A stretch of DNA of 55,936 nucleotides from Welwitschia mirabilis (GCA_051453625.1 JBOZIK010000001.1:223794163-223850098), one strand, 5' to 3'. Positions 34,987 to 47,840 are shown, counted from the stretch's first letter. Notes: a model not told the origin generated them from the sequence alone. Numbers and translations: made by a program.

Positions 34987-36591
34987 GGTTGCAGTGCATA
35001 TTTCGTGCACATGTTATGTCCTTAAATAACGTTTGCAAATAACAAATATATATAGGTTTTGCAGTAATATAAATGGAAGTGATCCAAATGTCGTAATATC
35101 ATCAAATGCACAGGTGAGAAGAAAGAAAATTGATTTTAAAAATAAAACACTATGTAACCTTAAAGTAGAATAAAATAATAATGCAAAAATAACAATACCA
35201 ATAAATATACTATGTAAATGAAATGCAAGTCCTATTCTAAATGAACATTTTATCCAATTACCAAATCAATCTATCATGGAGATTGGCCCTGTATAACATA
35301 GATCAATCAAGGAAAGAAATCACCAGACTAAGACTAATCTAAGCTATCAGGTACATCAAACAAAATATNNNNNNNNNNNNNNNNNNNNNNNNNNNNNNNN
35401 NNNNNNNNNNNNNNNNNNNNNNNNNNNNNNNNNNNNNNNNNNNNNNNNNNNNNNNNNNNNNNNNNNNNATAAAATTGATTTTAAAAATAAAACACTATGT
35501 AACCTTAAAGTAGAATAAAATAATAATGCAAAAATAACAATACAAATGAATATACTATGTAAATGAAATGTAATTCCTATTCTAAATGAACATTATATCC
35601 GATTACCAAATCAATCTATCATGGAGATTGGCCCTGTATAATATAGATCAATCAAGGAAAGAAATCACCAGACTAAGACTAATCTAAGCTATCAGGTACA
35701 TCGAACAAAATATGAAAACAATGTAAAGTTAATTTAGAAAATGAAATGCAATGTATCTAGACTAACAATGTCAACCTTAGTAAAGGTTTCCCTCATGATC
35801 TATATTACCAAAGAAGCTGTCACAGAATTAGAGGCAAAATAAACCATAAGGGAGATGCACATAACAAAAGATATAAAAATAAAAATTAGAGTTTTAATTA
35901 AAAGAAAACCAACATCCATGTTATCAAGTAGCAGCATCTTAATAAAGGATACATAGCATAACACCCATAAATTCATTTCTCTGTAACAACAATGAATGGA
36001 TATCCTACTCTTCGATCTCCTATCACATGAATTTTTAGTGCTAAATAAGATGAAAATGGAGATGCAGGAGGAGGAAGTATTTATTATAAAATAGACTTTA
36101 AAATCAAAAAATATAGACAAACACACTAGCAATCCTAATAACCATGTAAGAAAATGTAAGCCACATTGCTAGAGTTTAGTAAAGTTTGATAAAGTGTTTA
36201 TTTTAAGTGTCATCCTACTTGTTATTTGGACATCACAAGAGATAATGTCAATCACATGAGTTTCACATCAGCTGCTAGATTGCTTCAATAAGCATCCTTT
36301 TTAGCTTTATTGTTTTTATCATTTGTATTTTTGTCTAGATGCTTAGGTCGATGATGGGCTTTTATCAAGTATTTCATGTATTACATTAGCCTCTTTCATT
36401 GCAAGATTGCATCTTCAAATAGGAATTCTTATAAATTACTTCAAATGCTGTAAAATGTAATGAAGATTGCATGTTTCTATGACATTTATCTTAGCTCTCC
36501 ATTATTGTCGAAACTTATCATAAACCTATCTAATTTCCTATAAAACTATTTAGAATACCTTGTTAAATACATATAATTTGGTAGTGCAACA
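34987..36591 (-). repeat. 3' LTR of family X, copy D (with internal gap duplication)
   Basis: On the minus strand it starts TGTTGCACTACCAAATTATA (36591 downward) and ends near TGCACTGCAACCA (34987). It has the same order of blocks as copies A and C-minus. The apparent length is inflated: 35130-35368 and 35474-35712 are nearly the same sequence on either side of a 100-N gap, probably an unmerged overlap or two haplotypes. The small minus-strand ORF at 35800-36132 is a leader frame, not a gene. Confidence 0.75.
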
Positions 36592-36606
36592 TAGCCTCCC
36601 ACTTAG
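36592..36606 (-). other. Polypurine tract of family X copy D
   Basis: Minus-strand CTAAGTGGGAGGCTA directly before the LTR start TGTTGCAC, equivalent to 24220-24234. It shows that the element body lies at higher coordinates on the minus strand. Confidence 0.65.
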
Positions 36607-36760
36607 CCTTATCAGTCCTTAACAAAACTAGGCAAACAACTAAAATGTGAGTTAAATTGACTAATAATAAATCAACTAGAAAATTATAAAATTAACTAAA
36701 AAAGATTTTCAAGAATCTAAAAATGTGAAATAGAAATGTCAAAATAGATAATTGAATATT

Positions 36761-37742
36761 NNNNNNNNNNNNNNNNNNNNNNNNNNNNNNNNNNNNNNNN
36801 NNNNNNNNNNNNNNNNNNNNNNNNNNNNNNNNNNNNNNNNNNNNNNNNNNNNNNNNNNNNNNNNNNNNNNNNNNNNNNNNNNNNNNNNNNNNNNNNNNNN
36901 NNNNNNNNNNNNNNNNNNNNNNNNNNNNNNNNNNNNNNNNNNNNNNNNNNNNNNNNNNNNNNNNNNNNNNNNNNNNNNNNNNNNNNNNNNNNNNNNNNNN
37001 NNNNNNNNNNNNNNNNNNNNNNNNNNNNNNNNNNNNNNNNNNNNNNNNNNNNNNNNNNNNNNNNNNNNNNNNNNNNNNNNNNNNNNNNNNNNNNNNNNNN
37101 NNNNNNNNNNNNNNNNNNNNNNNNNNNNNNNNNNNNNNNNNNNNNNNNNNNNNNNNNNNNNNNNNNNNNNNNNNNNNNNNNNNNNNNNNNNNNNNNNNNN
37201 NNNNNNNNNNNNNNNNNNNNNNNNNNNNNNNNNNNNNNNNNNNNNNNNNNNNNNNNNNNNNNNNNNNNNNNNNNNNNNNNNNNNNNNNNNNNNNNNNNNN
37301 NNNNNNNNNNNNNNNNNNNNNNNNNNNNNNNNNNNNNNNNNNNNNNNNNNNNNNNNNNNNNNNNNNNNNNNNNNNNNNNNNNNNNNNNNNNNNNNNNNNN
37401 NNNNNNNNNNNNNNNNNNNNNNNNNNNNNNNNNNNNNNNNNNNNNNNNNNNNNNNNNNNNNNNNNNNNNNNNNNNNNNNNNNNNNNNNNNNNNNNNNNNN
37501 NNNNNNNNNNNNNNNNNNNNNNNNNNNNNNNNNNNNNNNNNNNNNNNNNNNNNNNNNNNNNNNNNNNNNNNNNNNNNNNNNNNNNNNNNNNNNNNNNNNN
37601 NNNNNNNNNNNNNNNNNNNNNNNNNNNNNNNNNNNNNNNNNNNNNNNNNNNNNNNNNNNNNNNNNNNNNNNNNNNNNNNNNNNNNNNNNNNNNNNNNNNN
37701 NNNNNNNNNNNNNNNNNNNNNNNNNNNNNNNNNNNNNNNNNN
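36761..37742. other. Assembly gap (982 N) with duplicated flanks
   Basis: About 45 bp before the gap (from GAATCTAAAAATGTGAAATA) recurs right after it (GAATCTGAAAATGTGAAATA). Frames spanning the gap are artefacts. The 37743-38180 stretch holds a TAGTGCAAC string, a TCATTTGGATGATGG dyad, a (TA)n run near 38070-38100 and no recognised gene. Confidence 0.95.
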
Positions 37743-38179
37743 TCGGGAATCTGAAAATGTGAAATAGAAATGTCAAAATAGATAATTGAATATTTCACTT
37801 ATGTAGTGCAACTGACTATACTATTGTCTTATTTGTCATTTGGATGATGGAGGGGCTGATGAGCTGAAAAAAGATTCTTGAAAAATAGAAGTTTGCAAAA
37901 AAAATATTTTAAAAAGATAAACATTAAATACACTAGCAATTAATATCTCCTCACTCAAATATATGACATATAAAAAATAATCATGTATACATAAATAATC
38001 CTCATCATAAAGTTTCAAAAATGATATGTAAAAATGAAAATATCCATCATGATGATACTTAAGAATAATGTTTCTATATATATATATAAATATATATATC
38101 ATGCATTTTATACAATCTATGAAGGGGAATGTACAAAATACAACATAACAAAGTTACTCCCCTCATCTAGTTATGATAA

Positions 38180-39410
38180 TTTTTAGTGTGCTATAGGCAC
38201 AGGTGTAGGAGGAGAAGAGGGAGGATGCTCAATATCTATAGAGAAACGATGGTTAAATGAGGTCATGATCATACATGTCATCTTGTCTCCCTACACTTAA
38301 ATTATCTCCAGGAGGTCTACCATCACACTGTGCTTTATCTGTAAGATGTATTGTCATACATCCACTAGCTACTCCTCGGTGTGCTATACTTTTCTCTCAA
38401 CTTTAGTAATCCTTTTCCCTAATGTTGAGATGCCTTGGTCCACTGTCTCTCAAATAGTCTATGTGATCTCTATCAAGAGATCCTGCATCTACTCCATTAT
38501 AGCACTGTCTGCAAGTCTATGTACCTAAGGTCTCTCTACCTCTCCTAGTACCTGAATATCCATATCCTAGAGGCAATGAGCTGAAGTCTATATATGTGTG
38601 AATCTCTACTTGCCCACATGCTCAGGTATTCCAAAGTATCTAAACATGGTTGAGAGAAGGCACAGATATCTCAAACTCTAAAGCTGACATTCCTCTATCC
38701 TCATCCTAAGTTTCCTCCAAATGAATGTCAATAAATCCATCTACTCATCCTGCCTAAACATTGGCATTACCTATACATATATCACCATAGCATGATCATC
38801 ATGGAATAATGATCTGATGTTATGAATCAACCCTCTATTTAGAATTTAATAGGTAGGTGTTAACTAGGTAACCAAAACTTCCCACCTATCCAAAGTTAGA
38901 TCTGTTGGTATGTAAAGTGTTGCATTGTAAGCATGATGCTCCTCTGTGTCACTAGCTGAATGTATATGTGTTCTTTTGATACCACTAAGATTAGTTATTA
39001 AAGCAATATGATTTGGGAAGATAGAAATCTCATGGCCTTCAATGGTGGCTATAGCCATGTCGACGAGCTAGCCATGAGTATTAGGACATCCCTCTATATG
39101 GATTGTATCATAAAAGTTCCTAGTTTTAGGTATGTAGTACACACCCTGTGCATTTAATATTCATTGAAGCTATAAGCCTATTAATCTTTGATCGAGCTCT
39201 ACATAGCTCATGAAGTTGTCAAAGCACCTCTCAACATGAATGACCACGGTCTGAATAGTCAGTGATCTAGCATGACGAGATTAATGGTAAACTAGCTCTA
39301 GCTCTGCATGCTTAATCTCTAGTGATGTTAATGGGTCTATCTTCTACTTAATAGCCTTAGCCTCTATCTCAGCCTTTCTAGCTCTACATGTGTGTGGCCT
39401 TCTTAATCAT
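38180..39410 (-). pseudogene. Plant-transposon-protein ORF of family X element, decayed
   Basis: One frame is coherent for about 1.2 kb apart from stops, nearly all where Gln would be expected. In order it reads RARKAEIEAKAI, HVERCFDNFMSYVELDQRLI, NFYDTIHIEGCPNTHG, a 64-codon open run (39058-38867) with MAIATIEGHEISIFPNHIA, then LNRGLIHNIRSLFHDDHAMV, and a segment with SLRYLCLLSTMFRYFGI. These correspond to the 'FYANL' and 'LPYG.LLTRIFRYFGI' blocks of plant retroelement 3' ORFs, and to the copia ORF at 3780-4580. The end is Pro/Ser-rich (PPSSPPTP). It has the same strand as the family X LTR and polypurine tract downstream, so it is probably the 3' ORF of that element. Function unknown. Confidence 0.6.
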
Positions 39411-39955
39411 AAATATCAAAAACATATCACATGAATTCAAGTGTAAATCTCTAAGATGTATCATTTAGAAGCTTGAAACGATCCCATAGATTATTCTTAA
39501 TGTGTAAAATTTGTAAAATATGTTCTTACCTTTCTTTTAAAGTGTTTATACATCTTGTATTTCCTAGTCATGTGAAGAAAAATTTAAAATTCATGAAAAA
39601 GTGAAAACGTATAAATTCGGTAAGCCCCACATAAAGTAAAAAATGAAAACGCTCAAATGAAAAATCTAATCCACTAGAAATGTAGAGCATATATACTAAT
39701 CCATTTTCCCTAAATGACCACTACATTTTATTTTATGCTTTGTGGAAAAGTAAGGTTTAAAGTGAAAGTCTAATTCTACCTCATAAAGCATACAATTCAT
39801 CATAACTTACAAAATATGTAGTGAAAGCTAGATCCATAAGTTTCAAATTGAAGAACATAAAAAACTAAATAATATACATGGAACTATGCATTGAAAAGTT
39901 CAAAAAATAAGATAAAAAATTTTAAAAATTGAGGGGTTAAAAACATACCTCATTT

Positions 39956-40070
39956 TGCAAAATCTTGTAAAATTTGGAAATTTGGGACATGAATTTGACT
40001 GGGACAAGTTTCAGCACATTGGTAGGAACTAGGGGCACTGTTGTCTCTCTTAAGAGAATAGGTAAAGATG
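39956..40070 (-). pseudogene. Possible 5' exon of the 38180-39410 ORF
   Basis: Minus-strand coding-like sequence (CAETCPSQIHVPNFQILQDF in one frame) ending at a donor-like GAG|GTATGT near 39955. A possible acceptor, TTTATGATTAAG, lies near 39410. The ~540-bp stretch between is AT-rich and intron-like. Weak: the exon is short and unrecognised. Confidence 0.3.
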
Positions 40071-40119
40071 ACAAAGAATGAAAGAAAATTAAAGGAAAAA
40101 AAGTCAAGTCATGGTTTTA

Positions 40120-40345
40120 CCACACTATTATCTGGTCATATCATCTAGNNNNNNNNNNNNNNNNNNNNNNNNNNNNNNNNNNNNNNNNNNNNNNNNNNNN
40201 NNNNNNNNNNNNNNNNNNNNNNNNNNNNNNNNNNNNNNNNNNNNNNNNATTATCTGGTCATATCATCTAGATGATAATACTAGGACAATTGTCATAAAAC
40301 AATCTAGTATCATCCTCCAGTGTCATCTAGACAACTAGATGGATG
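40120..40345. repeat. Dyad-rich segment with a gap-duplicated 22-mer
   Basis: ATTATCTGGTCATATCATCT occurs on both sides of the 100-N gap (40149-40248), then ATCATCTAGATGATAA and further ATCATC/GATGAT strings follow. Similar dyads occur in the U3 of family X LTRs. No gene; the 75-codon frame across the gap is an artefact. Confidence 0.4.
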
Positions 40346-43300
40346 ATGAAACTATGATAAATTTTAGAAAAGTTAAGATGTCTGCTAAATAGGTTAGGAT
40401 CAAATATTAGTATGAAGGTATCAAAATATATTAAAAAGCTCAAAAAATTGGAAATGATAAAGAGTCATGACAAATGAAGATAAGGAGGAGAACACAAAAG
40501 AATTGAATGATAAAAATGCACTAAGTAGAATGAAAGCTATTAAAGAAAAATTATAAAAATGTGTTTAAACTAAAAAATAATCTCAAAAGTATGTAGAACT
40601 CTAAAAGAATTAAAGAAAACTCAAAAAAATCATGAAGAATAGGATATGATTGTCTAATTAAAAATGTTAAAAAAATCAACTGTTATTGATAGAAATAATA
40701 TAAATAACAACAATGAAACTACTAAATGATAAGGCCCTAGATGAGGATGAAAAGTACAAAAATGACTTTGTAATAAAAAAATAAATAACTAAAGAAAAGA
40801 AGAGTAAAAATAGACATAAGGAATACGAAGAAGATATCTTACCTACCCTAAATTCTAACCAAGAAAACCCCCTTAAAAGACATCATAAAGCCACTTGAGT
40901 AAAACTACATGATAAATGTATTAACTCCATAAAGTTCCACTTAAAAAGGTAGTGATTATGACAACACCAAATATCAAGTACTCACAACAATGAATGATAA
41001 GATCAAAAGCTACTCAGTGCTCAAACCCTAAAACACACCCAAATTCTCAAAAGTAAAATGATCATATGGGAATACTAAGAGTCTAGAAAATAAACAATGT
41101 CTTTAGTGACATGAGGAACATCAGTGATCCCATAGCCTTAAAGTTTTATTAGTACTTTTCATGATTAGGAAAGTGCAACCATAGTCAAAGAAGTAAGGAT
41201 CTACAAAGCATTACTAACTAACCTCTCAGTGGATTTTCCATAGCTACTAACACTGCCAAAGGTTCCTTTTAGAAAAATTTATCCCAATGTAGTAGGACAT
41301 TATGGTGATCATGTATTTTAGCATAAATACAATAGATCATGATCATTATATATATATATATATATATTCACAAAAATAATTTCCACATGATCACATACTC
41401 AAAAGAACAAAGGTGAATAAGTGACATGAAGGATAGACAAGAATGCACCTAAATAACTAAAGACTTTACACCATTAGAAAAAAAGTACAAGAATCAAAGC
41501 ATCTTATTTTAGAATGAAGTTTATTAACATGTAAATGTCTTAAGATTAGGTGAATCTAATCTTATCACTATAAAAATGCCCAAGTATGAAATATGAAATG
41601 ATTAATAAGACCAAACCATCTAAAGGATGTAAGAAATCCCTACAACCATACTTGTATTTTGATGTGAAGATTTACAAGCTTTAAAATTTCTACTCCTGAA
41701 GCCCCAAAGACTTCAAGATAAAAGGTCTCAAATATCTTAAAACTAGAAGGTCTTTAAAATAATATAAGTGAGGATAAAATGGATTCTATTTATACTGAGA
41801 TGAAGGAATTTAAAAGATATTGATAATTTCAAGGAACCCATATAAGTTACTACTATTATTAGAAAAAAATTACGATTTCATAACTGCCAATTATTACTTT
41901 TTCTTATCACTAAGTATAATTAATATTTCATCATCATAATAGTAAGTGCAAAATTAATGCTAATAATTTGTTATCAAAATAAGTAAATAACATCAATTAA
42001 AAAGATATACCAATCATTACTGTAATGATTACATATTTAATAAGTCCTTAGCATTTTCTAAAAATAATAATAAATGGAATAAAGCCAACCATAATCAAGA
42101 AAATAAAGCATTAACATAATAATTATAGCATAATAAGTTTTTACTAATAAAGTAAAAAATTTCATATTAATTAATTATATGCTAATAAATAAAGAATCTA
42201 ATAATTAAATCAACTTACTAAAACTTATAAGAATAAAATTATTTTAATATATTTTTTTATTTAACTATTTATAATAAATACTTAAACCTTGAAAAATATA
42301 GATATGATAAAAATAGTTAATCAAAATCCTAAAGAAGATAAGTTTTCTTTTCGCATATGAAAATAAGAGGTTATAGAGTATCTTAATAAGATCCTCCAGA
42401 ATGTATTCCCTTTTCTTACCTTAATAACTGATCATGCAAAAAAATTTTTTAATAAAGGATATTATAAGTATCAAAGTTTTTAAAGATGTTTAGATTTAGT
42501 ATATACATGTCAAATGCACTTATGCAAACCTTTCTTGCTAGCATTATTAAAACTTAGTATGAAATTTTTTAAAAGGTTGATAATCTTACTATATAAAATT
42601 TTAGAATGAGTGGAAAACATAGGATGCAACAAGGATTTTATCACAAGTAAAAAATCTTCCAACAAGTACAATTTACATTAGCATTTATTTATAAACCTTA
42701 ATTTTAAAATCTATAATGGTGATCTCATGACTTTGTGATTATGTTAAAAATTTCTTGCAATAAAATAACAATAATAATCTTAATTTTCATTTATCAAATA
42801 GCCAATACTAACTTTTATAAAAAGAGATGCTAAACTCCAATGGTATATAAAGCATTCTAAATTCTTCTCTTTCTTAAATCCACTTCCTTAAAAGAACTTA
42901 AGGGTTGAAGATGAAATTACAATAAAGGTAATCCTAATTCTATTGATTAATGAAGGAATTCAAGGCCTAATAAAAGAAATATACAAATAAAATATCTAAT
43001 AACTTATTATGAACAAGAAATACTCATTTTCATAATGTTCATTATAGAAATAGCCATTCATAACTATCATATAAAGGCTAGTTGGATGTTGAATTTTATA
43101 TAACTTACATGAAGTAACTTAGGGAATAAATAACCATCATTCATAAGTATAGAGAATCTACATCATTGAGTTTAATGAAAATAAAAATAAGGCCATTAAT
43201 TAGCATAAGTATTATTAAAGAATATTTATATATATCAAACAAAGTCTTATTTAAATACTAATTACTTAAACATGTTAAATATCAAATTTCATAAAATCCT

Positions 43301-46300
43301 AGCATAAGAATTGAATAATTCATTTAAAAAATGAGGATCTAAACTAATATGAAATCATAATTTCAACCTTAGCTAAAATAGTAATGTGACATAAATGTAC
43401 CTTCATTTGAAAATTGTTTTTATTTCAATCTTATAAGAGTCTAAATAATTTTATGCTTGACTTTATTTCATACTAATTTGGTAATTATTTTATATGAAAC
43501 ATTCAAAAACGTTATTAACCACTACTAATTTAGTTTCTTTCTATTATATTCTATTCTATTTGAAACCTAGATGAATATTATTAAGTGAATATTCATACAT
43601 TGATAAAACGTTTTCTCTAATAAAGAAATAAATAATTTGATAGACTACTTTAGAAGATCACTAAAATTAGGTGGATATTCATATGCTTCATTATATTCTA
43701 TAATTTTATGAAAGAAATAAGTTCATCAAGGTTGAAGAAATATTATGAAAAGCAAGATGAAACTTACAAGATTTTAAAAGATAATAAGATTCCTTCTTTT
43801 TTTGACAATAGAACTTAACCAAAAATAAATACAAATTAAAACAAAAAGATTAAGTCAATTTTAGCATTATTTGTAATTGTAGATCTATCATATTGAATTA
43901 AAGAGATGTTTTTTAATAAGAATATATTAAATCTAGTAATTGTAGGAAAATACCTGGAAGATTTTTCACCGCATTAAAGAGATTCAATTATGTTTTTAAA
44001 ATGATAAAAATGGTCTTATTTATATTTCAAAAATTGCATCCTAGTAATGACATTTGTTTTTTTTAATCTTAAAGACTTTTTTAATTTTTTTAAAAGCTGA
44101 AACTCCACTAACAAAATGTATTATTTCAAGAATATGTACATCACGAGATCCAAGCAGAGTCGTCCTTAAATACTATAATGGAATTGTAGACATAAGAAAT
44201 TAGCAAAATGTTTGTCTTCTATTAAAAAATGAATAGACAAAAATGAATCACTCTAGACATTGGACATTAAAAGACCCTAAATCCTAGAAAAATATTCTTG
44301 TTGTCCTTTTGAANNNNNNNNNNTAAAGTCACACTCCACTATATCTTTTAAGTTACTGAGCTAATGTTACTAAAAGTTAAGTTTAAATGGGTAGTCTTAA
44401 AGTTAGGAAAATATGGTAAATTATCACCTTAGTTTTGTAGATCTTTTCATATTATCTAGAGGATAGATGAATTGATATACAAACCTAATCTTCCAAAAAA
44501 AGGTCTTGTGTTTAGCCAGTATTTCATATTAGCCTTTTAATATCATATTACTCATGAAAATTTAATGATTAAATTATTGATTAGAAGAAAATTTTTATTA
44601 AGTCTAATCTCACTTTTATAATAACAATGGTTGACATTAAAAAGTGTAAAGAAAAGAAAATATAATGGAAAATAATAAAAGAATTTTTAGTTGAATGATC
44701 TCATTGTGATAAATTCAATTAGGAAAATGAACAATCAATGAGACAAAATTATTCCATTTTTTTGAATAATAATGAAAACTAATGAACTCTTGACTAATCT
44801 AGAGGAACACGATGAGGATGAGGACTTCAAAGATAAACAAACCAAGAAATAAGATGCTTTCATAGAAGAATAGCAGTTTACTATTAGAAATTCAAGCTAT
44901 TAAGGTATTTAAAAAATGCTTTAAAAGACCCTGAAAAATGCCTTAAGTACATTTCAAGGATTTTAGGAATTTTTAAAATAAACTCCCTTTAAAGCTTTGC
45001 CATAGTTACTTAAAAGATTTTATAGCATTTTTAAAAATACATTTAAAAATTCATAAAAACACCTTAAAATCTCTCTATTAGGGCATTTATAAAAACACCA
45101 TAAAAGGTTCTTTTTAGGGTGCTTCTAAAAATGCCTTAAAAAGATCATAAAACTAGGCTTTTAGAGTGCCCTAAAAATTCTAATGTTAATAGGAAAAAAA
45201 TTGATCATTTAGACACAAATCATAATTAAGAGGGTTCAAAAAGTTTCATTACTTTGGAGTGATTCTATCATGGTAAAGAAAAAGGATACTAGCCCACACT
45301 CAATAGGGACCTTATTAAGGTCTAAATATAACAAAAAATTTGTGTACAATAAAAATAGAAATACTAAAAATATGAAAATGATTAGTTCTAGAATGTCTAA
45401 ACAGTAGTAACGTGCTTTTAAGATAAATTTAAGTTATTTGGTATGCATATAAAGCATATAGAACATTAATATTGTAGTTGAAAAAATAAGGAACTTAAGT
45501 TGGGAAAATAAGGCATGTTGCTTCATGAGTGTACAATCATGAAGTAGCAATTATTATTGTGACATGGAATACCTTTTTCCATAACACATAGCATAGCTAT
45601 GGGATAAACTACTTATGGAAAATACTTTAGATTAGTGTGGAAGACATTTTATACTAATTAATCATAATTAATAGACACAACCTCTTAATGTGAAGGGGCA
45701 TGCCTCTTTATCACTAAGTCAGATGGCTAAAAACTAGCATAAAAAAACCTAATATGTACTAATATATAAAGCTATTAGCTAGGTAAGTGCATATTAATCT
45801 ACTTTTAAGAAGTATCTCATGCTAATAATTTGGGTTGATACCATTATTCACATATCAAAATAATAAGTTTAGAATGCATACCTCATAAACTAATGTTCTC
45901 TATGTTTCAAGACTTTATAAATTGATATTTAAAAAAATGCAAATATTGATATAAATAATTGTCATGCAAAAATTAAACTAAAGTAACTTTCCATGATTTA
46001 ATTAAATAGTTTTCTTTAAAATCTAAAGCATGAGCATTTATTACTTAAAACAATAAGTTGTAAGAAAAAAATAATAAAATTAAAGCCTTTGAAATGTGGA
46101 TTAAGTAAATCCTTTTACAAATCCAATAATATAGAAATGTTTAATCTAATTCTATTAAGCATAACACATAATAAAATAAAGGCTTAATATAAGAAATAGA
46201 TGTCTAAGTGATTTTAACAAAGAATTGTAAATAAATCATTTATTTATTAAGATGATAATATAAGTTTTACGACTAGAAGAGATGCTTTAGAATTAAAATA

Positions 46301-47528
46301 TATTTTTTATAAAAGATTTATTGAAAAATTACCTTGATAAAATTATTTAAGCAAGAATATTAAATATTTATAGTTTTTTTAAATAAATAAAAGAATTGAA
46401 CCTGAACAATATCATATCACCAGAACTGGAATTGTTCTAGAATGGTAAAAATTGATGTGATTGTTGTTGATGGAGTTCATTTGATTCTTGATCATTTGTG
46501 TTGCCATGCATTTCACCTCAACCTAAGATCCCAGCTATTACAATGATGTACACAATATGTAGAAGTTTTTTCTTAGTTTTTAAACTGAAGTCATGGCTCT
46601 CATCTAATAAATATAATGCTACAAATAGTGTATTAATGGATCTATATGCTTCAAATTCTCATTCATTACTTTAAATAATGTTTTTCATATAACCTTAGGT
46701 TGTAGTTAAAACGGGTTCTTCATTCCCATCTATTTAAGTACTTTTTACTTCTTAACATTGGTTTTCATATGGAAGTTAGAATTGGGCCTCTCCATTAAGA
46801 GTCTGTAATGTAGAATAGTAGAATAGGGTTCTTGGAAGTCATGATTGTTTCATGTAATGGTAATTTTGTGTTAACAAGCATCATATCAAATAACTAGAGA
46901 TCTAAGTGAAAAGAGAGATATCCCATAATGGGTTGTTTCACAAAAAGGACCTAGTTCTCAACACTCTTTGCATCTCTCAGATATGCACATCTAATACTTC
47001 TTATTCTTTTAAATATGATTTAGAATAATTAATCTTATTATAAATAGCCATTGTATCATAGAAAATATCAAACAATACAAGATAATGCTAACATGATTTA
47101 AACATGCTAAAATTGGTAGAGAATGAAGCTCTTCTAGAATAGGTCTTAGCATGATGGAAGAATGACCTCAAAGAATACAAAAAAATCATAGGTAAGTATG
47201 TATATCATATAGAAAAGAATCCTAATTTAACAAAGTTAGGGAGAACATTCAAATCCAATACAATCAAAAGGAAGTATTAGTTATAACAACAAATTTTATA
47301 TTAATTTTAAGATGCTAAACTTATAAGAGAATGAGGTCCTACTTTTATCTTATATGTAATGTCTTTTACAATAGTTCCTTTAAATTTCCTCTATCTTATT
47401 TTTTGTGCACCTTTATAGCTAAGCCTAATGATTTTTTACAGTTGCTAAAATTCAAGCTAGAATTTCAAATTTAGAATTCAGTTACAAAATAAAGTAACAT
47501 GTTGAATTAACAACTCAATAAACACACA
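40346..47528. other. Long AT-rich region without recognised genes
   Basis: About 7 kb with no confident LTR ends, RNA genes or protein motifs on either strand. It contains a (TA)n run at about 41347-41367, a 10-N gap at 44314-44323 and the minisatellite at 44905-45175. Probably decayed transposon DNA. Confidence 0.5.
44905..45175. repeat. Minisatellite of palindromic AAATGCC/GGCATTT units
   Basis: Repeated variants of GGGCATTTTTAAAAATGCC and CCTTAAAA, for example AAAAATGCTTTAAAAGACCC at 44913, GCATTTTTAAAAATACATTT near 45026, and TGCTTCTAAAAATGCCTTAA near 45120. Units are irregular, about 25-40 bp, and self-complementary, so single strands could form hairpins. Confidence 0.6.
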
Positions 47529-47840
47529 GAGGTGTCTTTCATTGTGTATTTATTAATTCTAGCTTTATCTCTAGCCATTATGCTTTTGAATAAGTGCCTT
47601 ATTAGTAACTATGGCTTCAGGTTTCTAATATTCCTAACTATGTATTACATAATTACTTATGCTTTACTAAGCTATGCTAAAATCTTATGGTTTAAAATGA
47701 TGCATATGCAGTTGATTAGGTTCCATTTTTAGTTCATCAAGGAAGCTACTCTAAGTATTATGTTCTTAACATCTATTATAGAAGGCAACATTTTCTTAAG
47801 ATATTTACTTATCTCTTTTAATTAGGTAGTTAGAGCTATA
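47529..47840 (+). pseudogene. Fragment of a sugar-phosphate/phosphate translocator gene
   Basis: The open frame 47532-47732 reads LLNKCLISNYGFRFLIFLTM and then YALLSYAKILWFKMMHMQL. It continues in the same frame past a TAG with FIKEATLSIMFLTSIIEGN and FLRYLLISFN, followed by a TAG where Gln is expected. This matches the N-terminal third of plant nucleotide-sugar/triose-phosphate translocator (TPT/NST) family proteins: LLNKYLLSNYGF, PIFLTM, then KIATLS..F..S...GN.SLRYLPVSFNQA. These are multi-spanning membrane carriers that exchange sugar phosphates for phosphate. The rest of the protein is absent and two stops interrupt the piece. No intron is visible in it, so it may be a processed copy or a fragment captured by a transposon. 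Confidence 0.75.

Noticed and set aside
36692-37798. Frames of 336-368 codons over 36692-37798
   Set aside because: They span the 982-N gap; no coding evidence on either side.
38068-41370. (TA)n runs near 38.07-38.10 kb and 41.35 kb as special sites
   Set aside because: Simple AT microsatellites, expected in DNA of this composition.
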